A stretch of DNA of 64,000 nt from Pseudomonas sp. Seg1 (GTDB lineage Bacteria > Pseudomonadota > Gammaproteobacteria > Pseudomonadales > Pseudomonadaceae): the NCBI RefSeq assembly GCF_018326005.1, contig NZ_AP021903.1, forward strand, positions 3,815,501 to 3,879,500. The letters run 5' to 3'. Within the stretch, counting starts at the first letter, position 1; every line of letters starts with the position of its first letter. This document shows, piece by piece, positions 21,737 through 31,848 of this stretch. The translations under genes were made by a program, and so were the position numbers. The notes beneath the pieces are model-generated. The model worked only from the letters and a program-made list of their open reading frames with translations. It was not told the DNA's origin and did not search any database.

Positions 21737-22837
21737 TTAAGGACGACCGACACCGTTGCAGGCGTTGGCGTTGTTGATGTCCAGGTTGTTGCCCGAGCTG
21801 TTGGTGATGAAGTTGGCGGTCACGGCGGTTTTCCAGTTGTTTGGAACCGGCGTGAAGCTGTGGGCAACGGTGGCAACGTTGTTGCCCGGGTTGCTGTAGT
21901 GAGTAGTCAGGAAGGCTTTGACATCAGCGGCCACGGCTGCGTCCTTGTAGCACTGGCCGAAGATGAAGTTGGTGTAAGCCACGATCGGATAACCGGTGGC
22001 CGGGTTAGGCACGACTGGCGCCCACTGTGCCGGGTTGGCCGGCGCGGTTGGCAAGGCAGCAGTGCTGAGTGCCAGGGTCACGTTGGCGTTGGTTGGCTGT
22101 ACGCCATTGACGCGGGCAACCACGGCGTTGCTGGTTGCGTTCACGCCGTCCGGACCGACGTAACCGATGGAACCGTCTACGGCGTTCACGGCAGTCGCCA
22201 CGTCAGCGGTGTTGGCTACGCCGACCCAAGTCGAAGGCAGAGCAGAACCGGCTGGCAGACGAGCGTTGCTGAAGGTGGAGTTGACGGCGAATTTGCCTGG
22301 GCAAACAGCATTCAAGTGGCGGCTGAGGATTTCAGTGGTGCCACTGGAAACGTTGCGGTAAACCACACGGATCGGGGTGGTGTCGGAAGTGCCCAACAGG
22401 GTACCCCAATCGGTCACGCTGCCCGAAAGCGCGTTGCACAGCTGAGTGCTGGTCAGGTTAAGCGCGGTCTGGCCGGCTTTTTTGTACGGAATGGCAACCG
22501 AAGTGGCCACCGATGGCAACTGGATCAGCGGGCCGTATGAAGTACCGAAGTTGGTGGTGTAGGTGCTGAGTTCCGAAGCGCTGAGAATCGAATCGCTACC
22601 GGCGAAGTGCACAGTGCCGGTGGTGCTGAACTGTGCAGAGTTGTTGGTCAGGAAAGCACTTTTGCCAACGCCGCTACCGGTCACGGCGTAGCTGAAGTTG
22701 GCAGGCAGGATGCTGTTGGCAGAGCCTTTGTACAGAGCGGCAGGCAGTGAAGCGCCACCACCGGTTACGGCCATGGCCTGGGCAGAGGCCAATGCGGCGA
22801 CAGTCAGTGAGGCTGCGATCAGAGTGCGCTTGAACAT
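21737..22837 (-). CDS. secreted DING/PstS-like phosphate-binding or phosphatase protein (Lap family)
   Basis: 366 residues from ATG 22837 (ribosome site AGGAGA). A clear signal peptide ends at AQAMA, and the mature N-terminus AVTGGGASLP parallels the DINGGGATLP start of DING proteins. The body shows PstS-type phosphate-binding segments (GSDSILS; RNVSSGTTEILSRHL; GSIGYVGPDGV). Next to the hxc genes in P. aeruginosa lie LapA, a DING-type alkaline phosphatase secreted by Hxc, and LapB; this gene holds the same place, so it is probably an Hxc substrate. Phosphatase activity cannot be judged from sequence alone. Confidence 0.82.
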   Translation of the reverse strand: MFKRTLIAASLTVAALASAQAMAVTGGGASLPAALYKGSANSILPANFSYAVTGSGVGKSAFLTNNSAQFSTTGTVHFAGSDSILSASELSTYTTNFGTSYGPLIQLPSVATSVAIPYKKAGQTALNLTSTQLCNALSGSVTDWGTLLGTSDTTPIRVVYRNVSSGTTEILSRHLNAVCPGKFAVNSTFSNARLPAGSALPSTWVGVANTADVATAVNAVDGSIGYVGPDGVNATSNAVVARVNGVQPTNANVTLALSTAALPTAPANPAQWAPVVPNPATGYPIVAYTNFIFGQCYKDAAVAADVKAFLTTHYSNPGNNVATVAHSFTPVPNNWKTAVTANFITNSSGNNLDINNANACNGVGRP

Positions 22838-23333
22838 GAAGAATCTCCTTTTCAACTGGGTTGTGAACACAGGGTTTCGGATGGCTTGCATGACACTGGG
22901 AGGACTCACCGGGCCCTCGCTAGCGCTGGCCTTGGTTGAGTCGCACTGAGAAATTCGCAGTTTCCGGTGACAGATAAAGGAAAAAACCTCGGGAGCTGCG
23001 GGGTGTTTCTGAAGGGATTTTCTCGGGTGTTTGTCGGATGCTGCGCAGCGTCTGGATCGCGGGTTTGGCTGAATCGGGCTGGAGCCGTTGGCGGGTGGTT
23101 GCAGATGACAGAAAGGAGAACCCGAGGATGGGGGAAACATGGCTCGGGTGATGGAGAATCTTTTGCAAAAACTTTGAATTTTCTATTGACCTGACTGGCC
23201 TCATCGCTGGCAAGCCAGCTCCCACAAGGAGCCATGTCGTCAATGCGATCTGCGACACAACACAAAAACCTGTGGGAGCTGGCTTGCCAGCGATGAGGCC
23301 GACCCGGTCACCATCAATATTTCAGACACACCA
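22838..23333. other. intergenic region between hxcS and the DING-like gene
   Basis: 496 bases without a convincing gene. It holds a REPIN (23197-23300) and presumably the promoter of the DING-like gene. A GTGTCATGCAA half-site on the minus strand near 22886 is reminiscent of half a Pho box, but the second half is poor. Confidence 0.5.
23197..23300. repeat. REPIN
   Basis: Inverted pair of the GGCCTCATCGCTGGCAAGCC family directly downstream of hxcS. Confidence 0.9.
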
Positions 23334-24545
23334 CTACTGGACCAGTTGGTTGATCTCGATGATCGGCAACAACACCGCCATCACAATCACCAGCACCACC
23401 CCGCCCATCACCACAATCATCAGCGGTTCGAGCAACGCCGTCATGCCCATCGCCCGCCGCTCGATATCGCGGGACAACGTCTGCGCCGCCCGCTCCAGCA
23501 TAGGCGGCAGCGAACCGGTTTTCTCACCACTGGCGATCAGGTGAATCAGCACCGGCGGGAAGACATTTTCCACTCGCAATGCTGCGGCGAGGTTGACGCC
23601 TTCGCGCACCTTGGCCGTCGCCTCAGTGACACTTAGGCTCAAGCGATCGTTGGACAGTGTCTGCCGCGCTGCTTCCAATGCGCGCAACAACGGCACCCCG
23701 GCGCCGCCGAGAATCGCCAGGGTCGAAGCGAAACGTGCGGTGTTCAGCCCCAGAATGAACCGCCCGAACAGCGGCAACTTCAGCACCCGATGATGCCAAC
23801 TCAAACGCGCCGCTGGATTGCGCAGATACAAACGCCAGCTCCAAAAACTTGCGGCCATGATCCCTGCACACAGCCAGCCCCAACTGCGGATGAAATCACT
23901 CGCGTTGAGCATCGCCAGGGTCAATCCCGGCAGATCCTGCCGTGCCTGGGAAAATGCACTGACCACCTGCGGCACCACGTAGCTGAGCAGGAAAATCACA
24001 ATGCCGATCGACACCAGCCCGACCACGCCCGGATAGATAAACGCGGTGAGAATCTTGCCGCGCAGGTTGTTGCGCTCCTCGATGTAATCCGCCAGCCGTT
24101 CCATCACCTGCGCGAGGTCGCCGGATTCCTCGCCCGCGGCAATCAGCGCACGATAGATCTCCGGAAAATCCCGTGGCCGCGCCGCCAGCGATTCCGCCAG
24201 ACGCATGCCGCTGCGCACATCGGCGCGCACGGCGCTGAGGGTGTGGGCGATGTGTTTTTTCTCGGCCTGCTCGACCGTGGCACTCAGCGCGGCCTCCAGC
24301 GGCAGACTGGCGCCCAACAGACTCGCCAATTGCCGCGTGGCCCAGGCCAGATCGTTGTCCGAGAGCTTGGCGCTGAACAATCCGCCACCGCCATGGCTGG
24401 CGACATTGCTTTCCTTGTGTACCGACAACGCGGTCAACCCGCGCCCGCGTAACACACTGAAAGCGGCGCCCTGACTGTCCGCCTCAAGGTGCCCGGATTC
24501 GATCTTGCCGGTCGCATCGGCGGCTTCAAAACGATAGCGATTCAT
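23334..24545 (-). CDS. hxcS: type II secretion inner-membrane platform protein GspF (HxcS)
   Basis: 403 residues, normal GspF length. It shows the duplicated T2SF domain with repeated GE(K/E)(S/T)G motifs (AAGEESGDLAQ, ASGEKTGSLPP) and three hydrophobic segments. The start overlaps the hxcR stop (ATGA). It forms the cytoplasmic membrane platform that couples the HxcR ATPase to pseudopilus growth. Gene order S-R-Q-Z-Y-X-T identifies it as the Hxc system rather than Xcp. Confidence 0.9.
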   Translation of the reverse strand: MNRYRFEAADATGKIESGHLEADSQGAAFSVLRGRGLTALSVHKESNVASHGGGGLFSAKLSDNDLAWATRQLASLLGASLPLEAALSATVEQAEKKHIAHTLSAVRADVRSGMRLAESLAARPRDFPEIYRALIAAGEESGDLAQVMERLADYIEERNNLRGKILTAFIYPGVVGLVSIGIVIFLLSYVVPQVVSAFSQARQDLPGLTLAMLNASDFIRSWGWLCAGIMAASFWSWRLYLRNPAARLSWHHRVLKLPLFGRFILGLNTARFASTLAILGGAGVPLLRALEAARQTLSNDRLSLSVTEATAKVREGVNLAAALRVENVFPPVLIHLIASGEKTGSLPPMLERAAQTLSRDIERRAMGMTALLEPLMIVVMGGVVLVIVMAVLLPIIEINQLVQ

Positions 24546-25951
24546 CAGGCGTCCCGTGTCACACGCAAGATTTCTTCAGGGGCGGTGGCGCCACTGCGGA
24601 TCCAGCGCTCACCGTCCTCGCGCAGGCTGAACATCCCGGCCTTGGCTGCCGATGCACGCAGAGCCTGCTCCCCTGCCCCTTGGTGAATCAGGGTGCGGAT
24701 GTCGTCGTCGATGCAGAACAATTCGTGAATGCCGGTGCGGCCGCTGTAACCGGTGTGATTGCACGCCGCACAACCGACCGGGCGCCATGTCCCCGGTGTC
24801 GCCGGGTCTTCCTGCTTGCACTGATTGCACAGGCGTCGCACCAAGCGTTGCGCGAGTACGCCGAGCATCGACGAGGCCAGCAGAAACGGCTCGACGCCCA
24901 TGTCGATCAAGCGGTTGACCGCCGACACCGCGTCGTTGGTGTGCAACGTTGCCAGCACCAAATGCCCGGTCAGCGACGCCTGCACGGCGATTTGTGCGGT
25001 TTCCAGATCGCGGATCTCGCCGATCATGATGATGTCCGGGTCCTGGCGCAGGATCGCTCGCAGCGCCAGCGCGAAGGTCATGTCGATCTTGGCGTTGACC
25101 TGAATCTGGCTGATGCCCGGCAGGTCGTATTCCACCGGGTCTTCAACGGTGAGGATATTGCTGGTACTCGCATCGAGTCGCGCCAGGGCGGCGTACAGGC
25201 TGGTGGTCTTGCCGCTGCCGGTCGGCCCGGTAACCAGCACGATGCCGTGGGGCTGGCGGATCAGGTGATCGAGTTTGGCCAGCACTTGCGCGTCCATGCC
25301 GAGGGTTTCCAGGTGCAGACGCCCGGCCTGCTTGTCGAGCAAGCGCATCACCACCCTTTCGCCATGTCCAGTCGGCACCGTTGAAACGCGGATATCGATT
25401 GGTCGCCCGGCCACGCGCAAAGCGATGCGTCCATCCTGCGGCAGGCGTTTTTCGGCGATATCGAGCTGCGCCATGATCTTGATCCGCGATACCAACGCAC
25501 CGTGCAATGCCTTGCGCGGCGAGACCACGTCGCGCAGGGTGCCGTCGACGCGATAGCGCACCACCGAATGGGTTTCAAACGGCTCAATGTGAATGTCACT
25601 GGCCTCATCGCGCGCGGCTTGGGTGAGCAAAGCGTTGATCATGCGAATCACCGGCGCGCCGTCCTGGGTGTCGAGCAGGTCGGTGATTTCCGGCATGTCT
25701 TGCATCAAGCGGTCGAGGTCGACTTCGTTTTCCGCGGCCCCAACCACTGCTGCCGCACTACCCGTGTCGGCATACGCACTGGCAAGCAAGCCATCCAGTT
25801 CGTCATCGCGCACGCGCTGAATCGTGGTCGCACCAAACTGCCGCCGCGCCTCGCTGATCGACCAACCCGGCGTCGACGGGCACACCGTCAGTACGCCATC
25901 GCACAAAAGAATCCGCTGTGCCTTGGCCCAGGCGTAAGGCAACACACTCAT
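24545..25951 (-). CDS. hxcR: type II secretion ATPase GspE (HxcR)
   Basis: 468 residues from ATG 25951 ([12 protein letters not shown]), preceded by GGAGGGGC; a longer in-frame extension has no ribosome site. Walker A is GPTGSGKTT, the Asp box is SDIHIEPFE, and Walker B is [12 protein letters not shown]. The four-cysteine zinc motif (CNQC ... CAAC) near the C-terminus is typical of GspE. It powers pseudopilus assembly. The gene is separated from hxcQ by 229 bases that hold a REP-type inverted repeat. Confidence 0.92.
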   Translation of the reverse strand: MSVLPYAWAKAQRILLCDGVLTVCPSTPGWSISEARRQFGATTIQRVRDDELDGLLASAYADTGSAAAVVGAAENEVDLDRLMQDMPEITDLLDTQDGAPVIRMINALLTQAARDEASDIHIEPFETHSVVRYRVDGTLRDVVSPRKALHGALVSRIKIMAQLDIAEKRLPQDGRIALRVAGRPIDIRVSTVPTGHGERVVMRLLDKQAGRLHLETLGMDAQVLAKLDHLIRQPHGIVLVTGPTGSGKTTSLYAALARLDASTSNILTVEDPVEYDLPGISQIQVNAKIDMTFALALRAILRQDPDIIMIGEIRDLETAQIAVQASLTGHLVLATLHTNDAVSAVNRLIDMGVEPFLLASSMLGVLAQRLVRRLCNQCKQEDPATPGTWRPVGCAACNHTGYSGRTGIHELFCIDDDIRTLIHQGAGEQALRASAAKAGMFSLREDGERWIRSGATAPEEILRVTRDA

Positions 25952-26016
25952 CGCCGCCCCTCCGCAACCCGAATGATCTCCCCGGTGGCAATGCAATCCC
26001 TTGGAGCACTGGGATC

Positions 26017-26152
26017 CCCTGTGGCGAGGGGATTTATCCCCGATCGGCTGCGCAGCAGTCGTAAATCCTGCACACGCGGTTCATCAGTAAAATCCGGGTG
26101 ACTGGTTTTGGGGCTGCTGCGCAACCCATCGGGGATAAATCCCCTCACCACA
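26017..26152. repeat. long inverted repeat (GGGGATTTATCCCC type) inside the hxc operon
   Basis: The same element family as at 6544-6678, here between hxcQ and hxcR, so it would be transcribed in the middle of the secretion operon as a long hairpin. Confidence 0.85.
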
Positions 26153-26180
26153 AAGGCATCACTCACATTGAGGGCAGGTT

Positions 26181-28562
26181 TCAAAAGCGTGTGCTCCCTT
26201 CAATAGGCACGGCTTTGATGGTTGCTCGCGGCCCCGAACTCGGCCCCACCGCCGGCACACCCTGCGCCGCCGCCGGCAACTGCGGCGCCTGCATGTCCGG
26301 CATCGCCCAGCTGCGTTCCGGCTGCAAACCACCCTGCGCCCGGCGCATGAAGTCGTAGCGATTTAGGGTGATGCTGCGCCCCGCCTCGCTGTCGCGAATG
26401 ATGTACGGGCGCAGGAACACCATCAGGTTGGTCTTGGTGATCGCCCGGCGTTCATTGCGAAACAATGCGCCGAAGCCGGGGATCGTCGATAACCATGGCA
26501 CCGCGTCATTGCTCTGGCTGTAACCGTCCTGGAGCAAGCCGCCGAGCACCATGATCTGGCCGTCATCGAGCAGGATGCTGGTATCGATTGCGCGTTTGTT
26601 GGTGACGATGCCCGCAGCTTTTGCGCTGCTGGAGGCACGCTCATCAATGCTGCTGACTTCCTGGTAGATATCGAGCTTCACCGTGCCGCCCTCGGAGATC
26701 TGCGGGCGCACATTGAGCTTCAAGCCAACCTCTTCACGGGTCACCGTCTGGAACGGGTTATTGCTGGTGCCCCCGCCGCCCGTAACATAACTGCCGCTGA
26801 CAAACGGAATGGTCTGGCCAACAAAAATACTCGCCGCTTCGTTGTCCAGCGTCAGCAGGTTCGGCGTCGACAGCACGTTGGTGCCGCCCTTGCTCTTCAA
26901 AGCCCGGGCCAGCACTTTCAGGTCAAGAATCTTGCCGATGCCGGGGATATCCACCGTGCCGTTGACGTAACCGAGGTTCAAGCCTTGCGGCAGCACGTCG
27001 AGGCTGGTTTTGCCACTGAGATTGATCCCCGAACCCCCCAGATTCGCGCCACCGATCACGCCATTACCGCCGAGGTTGCCGGTCTGCCATTGCACGCCGA
27101 ACTCACTGGCATCGTCCTCGCCGACTTCGACGATCAGGCTTTCGATCACCACTTGCGCACGCCGTTGGTCAAGCAGATCGATGACTTCGCGCAGGTTGCG
27201 ATACAGCGGTTCCGGCGCGGAAATCAACAAAGTGTTGGTGGTGGCGTCGGCCTGAATGGTCACGCCACCGGCACTGAAGGCGACGTTCTGCTCGCTGGCC
27301 TGATTAGCGCCGCTGCTGGTGCCGCCACTGCCTTGGGCGTAACTGCCACCGGTACTTCCGCTGCTATTGCTGGTCGATGTCGTGCCGCTGCTTTGCGCAC
27401 CACTCTGGCCGTTCTGCCCAGCATTGCCGCCAGTGCTCGCACCCATGGCACTGAGCACCGAACGCGCACTGTCGCTGGTGCCGCTGTCGCTCTCGCCCGT
27501 GAGCAAACCGCGCAATGCCTGCGCCAGTTTCGCCGCTTGCGCGTTGCGCAAATAAACCACATGCAAATTGCTTGGATTGCTCTGCGCATTGTCGAGTTTG
27601 TAGATCAGGTTACGCGCCAACTCGGTACGCTCCGGACTGCCGGCGCGAATGATGATGGTGTTGGAACGTGGATCACCAATCACCGCGATTTTCTGCGTCG
27701 GATCATTGCCCGGCGCATCGAGCAAATCCGCCACCATCGGCGCAATGTCGGCAGCGATACCGTTCTGGATCTGCACCACATCCGTGTCAATCGCACTCGG
27801 CGAATCAATGCTCGCAATCAACTGCGCCACGCGGGTCAGGTTGTCCGCGTAATCGGTGATGACGATGGTGTTATTGCCCGGATAGGCGTTGATCGGATTG
27901 TTCGGCGAAACAATCGGGCGCAGCACCGGAATAAGGTTCACCGCGTTCTCGTATTGCAAACGAAACGTACGGGTGAGCATGCCGTTACCCGCCGGTTTGT
28001 CAGCGCTGTAAATTGGCCCACCCAACAACTTCGCATCCGCCTCCGGCACCACCTGCGCCACGCCGCCGACATCAACGACGCTGAAACCCTGCATACGCAA
28101 CGCCGCTAGCAGCATGTCGTAAGCCTGCCGCGCCGGCACCTGACCTTCCGAGACCAGCGTCAACGTGCCCTTGACCCGAGGGTCGACCAGAAACTGCTGC
28201 CCGGTCGAACGCGACAGCGCCCGCACCACCGCTTGAATATCGGCGTCGACAAAATTCAGCGTCACCGGTTGATCGCCCAAAGGATTGCTCGGCAACGCAA
28301 TACCCGACGCCGCCGCGCCGCTGCGCGCACGCTTGCTGATGTTGTGCAATTGCTTCGGCACAGGTCGCGCCTGCGCCTGTGCGCGCTCGCGGTCGAGCAC
28401 CGCGTCGCCGCTGCGCTGGGTGTTGGCCAGCGGCCGGCCCAGCTCACTGTCGACCAGCAACGGCGGCTGATTCTGTGGTGTGGTGGTGTTGCTGCACGCG
28501 CTCAACGCCATCAGCAACATCGGCAACGCCAGACGTGCCGGTTTGGATCCTGACCCCTTCAT
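26181..28562 (-). CDS. hxcQ: outer-membrane secretin lipoprotein GspD (HxcQ)
   Basis: 793 residues. The signal peptide ends in a lipobox (LSAC, Cys23), so the secretin is a lipoprotein; HxcQ of P. aeruginosa is known to be a lipo-secretin that needs no pilotin. N0-N3 domains fill about residues 100-470, with a Ser/Gly-rich linker at about 345-415 inside N3, and the C-terminal secretin domain contains VPWLSTIPGFGALFR. It forms the outer-membrane channel through which folded substrates leave. It overlaps hxcZ by four bases. Confidence 0.93.
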   Translation of the reverse strand: MKGSGSKPARLALPMLLMALSACSNTTTPQNQPPLLVDSELGRPLANTQRSGDAVLDRERAQAQARPVPKQLHNISKRARSGAAASGIALPSNPLGDQPVTLNFVDADIQAVVRALSRSTGQQFLVDPRVKGTLTLVSEGQVPARQAYDMLLAALRMQGFSVVDVGGVAQVVPEADAKLLGGPIYSADKPAGNGMLTRTFRLQYENAVNLIPVLRPIVSPNNPINAYPGNNTIVITDYADNLTRVAQLIASIDSPSAIDTDVVQIQNGIAADIAPMVADLLDAPGNDPTQKIAVIGDPRSNTIIIRAGSPERTELARNLIYKLDNAQSNPSNLHVVYLRNAQAAKLAQALRGLLTGESDSGTSDSARSVLSAMGASTGGNAGQNGQSGAQSSGTTSTSNSSGSTGGSYAQGSGGTSSGANQASEQNVAFSAGGVTIQADATTNTLLISAPEPLYRNLREVIDLLDQRRAQVVIESLIVEVGEDDASEFGVQWQTGNLGGNGVIGGANLGGSGINLSGKTSLDVLPQGLNLGYVNGTVDIPGIGKILDLKVLARALKSKGGTNVLSTPNLLTLDNEAASIFVGQTIPFVSGSYVTGGGGTSNNPFQTVTREEVGLKLNVRPQISEGGTVKLDIYQEVSSIDERASSSAKAAGIVTNKRAIDTSILLDDGQIMVLGGLLQDGYSQSNDAVPWLSTIPGFGALFRNERRAITKTNLMVFLRPYIIRDSEAGRSITLNRYDFMRRAQGGLQPERSWAMPDMQAPQLPAAAQGVPAVGPSSGPRATIKAVPIEGSTRF

Positions 28563-29107
28563 GAAGCTTCCTTAGCGCCCAGCGCCTGATCCATGCGAAC
28601 GGTGCCTGACAAAGTGCCGGCAGTGACTTCGGTCGAGGGGTTGTCTGCGCGTTGCAAACGGGCCTCGACCACTTGCAGAGAAAGTTGTGCCGGGTTGCTC
28701 AACAGCCAGTCGAGCACGGCGTCGGCCGGTGCCGCGTCGAAGGTCAGCAGCCAGGCACCGGCCTCCCCGGCCTGCAATTGATAGTGCCCGGCGAGGCCGC
28801 TGGCCTGCAGGGTCTGCTCCAGCGACTGCGCCACGGTTTGCCCGTCCGGGCGCACGCTGACTTCGCGCAGCAGCACTTCCAGCGCTTCGGTCTGGGCGCG
28901 CAGCTTTGGCGTTTCGGTTTCCCAATAAGTGATTTTCTTCAGCGGCGGCTGGATCAGCGCGACCCATAGCAGCAGGCCGAGCAGCGCTATGGCCATGCCG
29001 GCAACCATGCTTTTTTCGCGCAACGCCAACGGCTGCCAACGGGCCTGCAACTGAGTGTTAACGCGCTGCCACTTGGCGCGGTACAGCGCGAGCGAGGCCC
29101 TATTCAT
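28559..29107 (-). CDS. hxcZ: type II secretion assembly protein GspM (HxcZ)
   Basis: 182 residues starting at MNRASLALYR; the start overlaps the hxcY stop by eight bases (ATGAATAG). One membrane segment (about residues 38-57, MAIALLGLLLWVAL) is followed by a periplasmic ferredoxin-like domain. It pairs with GspL in the inner-membrane platform. Assigned by topology, length and position between L and D genes. Confidence 0.85.
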   Translation of the reverse strand: MNRASLALYRAKWQRVNTQLQARWQPLALREKSMVAGMAIALLGLLLWVALIQPPLKKITYWETETPKLRAQTEALEVLLREVSVRPDGQTVAQSLEQTLQASGLAGHYQLQAGEAGAWLLTFDAAPADAVLDWLLSNPAQLSLQVVEARLQRADNPSTEVTAGTLSGTVRMDQALGAKEAS

Positions 29108-30278
29108 CTTCTTCTGCTCCGCCGCTGTCATCGCTGTCGCTTGGGGTGGCTTCAGTGGCCGGACGCAAGGTCCAACCCTCCTCATCTGCCGTCACGCTGA
29201 TACCGGCCTGGGCCAAGGTGCTTTGCCAGTCCTGATCATTGCCGCCACGACGGGCTTCACTGAGCAGACTCAGTTGCAAGGTGCCGTCGACAAATGTCAG
29301 CCGCTCGACACTGCCCGCCATCGACGGCATGCCGCTGCCGGCCTGCAACACCAGACGATTGAAAGTCTGCGCCGGATCATCCGCCGTGCTCTTCTGCCGC
29401 GCCGCCAGTTGCTGACGGGCCTGTTGCAACGGGTTGAGGATCACCGGCAACTCAGGGAACGCCTGCTTTACCCGCAGGTTCATCTGGCTTTTCAATTGCT
29501 GACCCTGCCCGGCTTCGCGGGCGGCATACAGGTTCAAACCGATCACCCACACCGCCACGGCCAACGCTGACAGAGCGATCGCCCTGCCCCAGCCACGATG
29601 CTCGGTTTGTTGCTGCTGGACTGCGCCATGCAATCCCCAACCGGGTAGCGGCCCGGTCCAGCGCTGCGCATCGGCCATCGGCAATTCGGCGCCCGGCGGC
29701 GGTTGATCGCCGATCCAATGCAAAGTGACGCCCGGTTCCCATACGACACCGTCGAGGCCGTCATCGAACAACGGCTGCACCCGCGCCACTTGCACGCTGT
29801 CGCGCAGCAACAAATGCCCATCCTGCACGCACGCCACCGTGCCGGGCAGCACCGGCAAACTGTAAGGCGCCGGGTAGAGACCGCGCAGGTTCAGCCCAGC
29901 GCTTTTGAGCAACTGGCCAAAACGCAACAAGTGCTGCCGAGGCGCCCAGGCGATCTGCACCTGCCCGGCCTCGTCCCGCGCGCTGTGCGCAATGTGCATC
30001 TCGCTGCTGTCGCCCAGCATCAAGGCCTGCGCCGCACACTGTACCGCCGCGACGATCTTGTTCGCAGGCAGCGGCGGCAAATCGAGACTCGCCAACAGGC
30101 TGTCGGCCGGGTGCAGAAAACACACCAGCGGCGGCACTTTCGACTGCTGACTCAACTGGCTCAAACTGTGGCGTTCCTCCCGCGTGACCTGGCCCTGACG
30201 ATCCAGCCAGGCGCAGTGCAATTGACTGTGCAGATCCAGTTCCGCCAAGGGCGGCAACGCCACCTTCAACTGGCTCAT
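29100..30278 (-). CDS. hxcY: type II secretion protein GspL (HxcY)
   Basis: 392 residues: a cytoplasmic actin-like N-terminal domain that binds the GspE ATPase, one membrane segment at about residue 230-250 (IALSALAVAVWVIGL), and a periplasmic C-terminal domain. It ends with an acidic tail (DSDDSGGAEEDE). The start overlaps the hxcX stop by four bases. It links HxcR to the inner-membrane platform. Confidence 0.87.
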   Translation of the reverse strand: MSQLKVALPPLAELDLHSQLHCAWLDRQGQVTREERHSLSQLSQQSKVPPLVCFLHPADSLLASLDLPPLPANKIVAAVQCAAQALMLGDSSEMHIAHSARDEAGQVQIAWAPRQHLLRFGQLLKSAGLNLRGLYPAPYSLPVLPGTVACVQDGHLLLRDSVQVARVQPLFDDGLDGVVWEPGVTLHWIGDQPPPGAELPMADAQRWTGPLPGWGLHGAVQQQQTEHRGWGRAIALSALAVAVWVIGLNLYAAREAGQGQQLKSQMNLRVKQAFPELPVILNPLQQARQQLAARQKSTADDPAQTFNRLVLQAGSGMPSMAGSVERLTFVDGTLQLSLLSEARRGGNDQDWQSTLAQAGISVTADEEGWTLRPATEATPSDSDDSGGAEEDE

Positions 30279-31234
30279 ACGCCCACCCGCGACCAGATCA
30301 CTTGCGGCAAGCGGTCCTGGCTGCGATGCAGCAACGCCTCAAGACTGACCCGCCGCTGATCGCGCCGCGCCTCGCCACGCAGGCGAAACCAGTCACTGGT
30401 GATGCCAACCTTGACGCTGGTCAGCTCCAGTTGCGGCATGCGCAAACGGTTAACGAAATCGCCCCGGTTGATAAACCAGCGTCCGGCATCACGCTCATTG
30501 ATCAATGCCTGCGCACGCTCCAACGACAGCCCCGGCACATAAGCAGCTAAAACCGGCGCAGTGGCAGTGTTGCCATTGAGCCAAGTCGTCGCGGGAATCA
30601 CCGTCAGGTACGGCGCCAGTTTGCCGATCAGCGCCTCATTAACGCCGTCGACACTGCGCAAATCATCGATGCTGCGCAGCATTGGCAACGTCGGATTCTG
30701 CGGTTTGCGTGAAGCGTTTGGAGAGGTCGCGCGACCACTGTCGAAACCACTTTTCGGCGCCTCGGCAATCTGCGGATTCAACAGTCGCGGGTACGAAGCA
30801 ATCACCCGCTGACTGATGCGCTGACTCAACCCGGCACTGACCCCGATCAACTCGCACAAGCGCTGAAACGCCGCGACCTGCGCTTCATCGACCCGCTCGT
30901 TGGCCACCAGATTGCGCAAGTTGAACTTGCCCTGCTCATCCTCCAGTCGCCCCTCAAAACCTTGCGCGGAGAGACGCTGCGCCCACGGCTGATCGAGCCG
31001 GGTCAACGGGTCGCGCTGACGTTCATCCCAGAGCAATTGCCGGCTGATCTCCAACCCGCCCTGCACCACCCAACGCCCCTGCACACGCTGCTGATCCGCC
31101 TCCAGCGCACGGGTCGACACGCTCTGGCGCGTCAACATGCCCGCCGCAATCACCGCCACCACGGCGGCAATCAACAACGCGCTGATAATCGCCATGCCCT
31201 GTTGCTTCGCCCCCTCAGGCGAGCGGCTGTTCAT
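30275..31234 (-). CDS. hxcX: minor pseudopilin GspK (HxcX)
   Basis: 319 residues. A prepilin-like N-terminus (QQGMAIISALLIAAVVAVIAA) is cleaved by the prepilin peptidase after Gly, as in GspK. The large globular domain and length are normal for GspK, the tip subunit of the pseudopilus. It lies eight bases after hxcT and overlaps hxcY. Confidence 0.9.
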   Translation of the reverse strand: MNSRSPEGAKQQGMAIISALLIAAVVAVIAAGMLTRQSVSTRALEADQQRVQGRWVVQGGLEISRQLLWDERQRDPLTRLDQPWAQRLSAQGFEGRLEDEQGKFNLRNLVANERVDEAQVAAFQRLCELIGVSAGLSQRISQRVIASYPRLLNPQIAEAPKSGFDSGRATSPNASRKPQNPTLPMLRSIDDLRSVDGVNEALIGKLAPYLTVIPATTWLNGNTATAPVLAAYVPGLSLERAQALINERDAGRWFINRGDFVNRLRMPQLELTSVKVGITSDWFRLRGEARRDQRRVSLEALLHRSQDRLPQVIWSRVGV

Positions 31235-31242
31235 GGCCGGCC

Positions 31243-31701
31243 TTACAACTGCCAGGAACCGATATCGGCATTCACGCCGTCGCCGTCAGGCTGACCGTCG
31301 GCACCGAGGGAAAAGATGTCGATCTCGCCATTGGCGCCGGGGTTGAGGTACTGATAAGGACGCCCCCAAGGATCGTTCGGCAAGCGCTCCAGGTACGAGC
31401 GCCAATTGCTGTTCTTCGCATCCGCCGGCCGCTCCACCAACACCTTCAGGCCCTGGTTCATGCTCGGATAAGTGCCGTGGTCGAGGCGATACAACTTCAA
31501 CGCCTGCATCAACCCACCAATGTCCTGCTTCGCCGCCGTCGCCCGCGCCTGATCCGGCCGGTCGAGCACCTTGGGCACCACCATCGCCGCGAGAATCCCC
31601 AGAATCACCACGACCACCATGATCTCGATCAGGGTAAAACCCTGCTGCCCACGCGGCGTGCGCATCGGTTGCTGAAGCGATTTGAAAGGTGCGATATCCA
31701 T
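31243..31701 (-). CDS. hxcT: major pseudopilin GspG (HxcT)
   Basis: 152 residues from ATG 31701. The prepilin motif QQGFTLIEIMVVVVILGIL and the GspG core (DQARATAAKQDI, YRLDHGTYPS, PWGRPYQY) are plain. The leader of about 26 residues is long for this family; an internal Met (MRTPRGQQ) is an alternative start. It is the main subunit of the Hxc pseudopilus and the first gene of the minus-strand hxc operon, divergent from hxcV. Confidence 0.93.
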   Translation of the reverse strand: MDIAPFKSLQQPMRTPRGQQGFTLIEIMVVVVILGILAAMVVPKVLDRPDQARATAAKQDIGGLMQALKLYRLDHGTYPSMNQGLKVLVERPADAKNSNWRSYLERLPNDPWGRPYQYLNPGANGEIDIFSLGADGQPDGDGVNADIGSWQL

Positions 31702-31848
31702 CTCGACATTCCCTGGCTTGATTCGATTCGACGCGCAGTGTTGCAAGAAGATATGTCAGGGATGTTGAAAATCCTCGGGTGTTTTCGTCGTCAAGCCGTC
31801 AAGGACGCGGGTTAGCGTCGAGTGCTGGGTTTGGGTTTTGGGCCAGTT

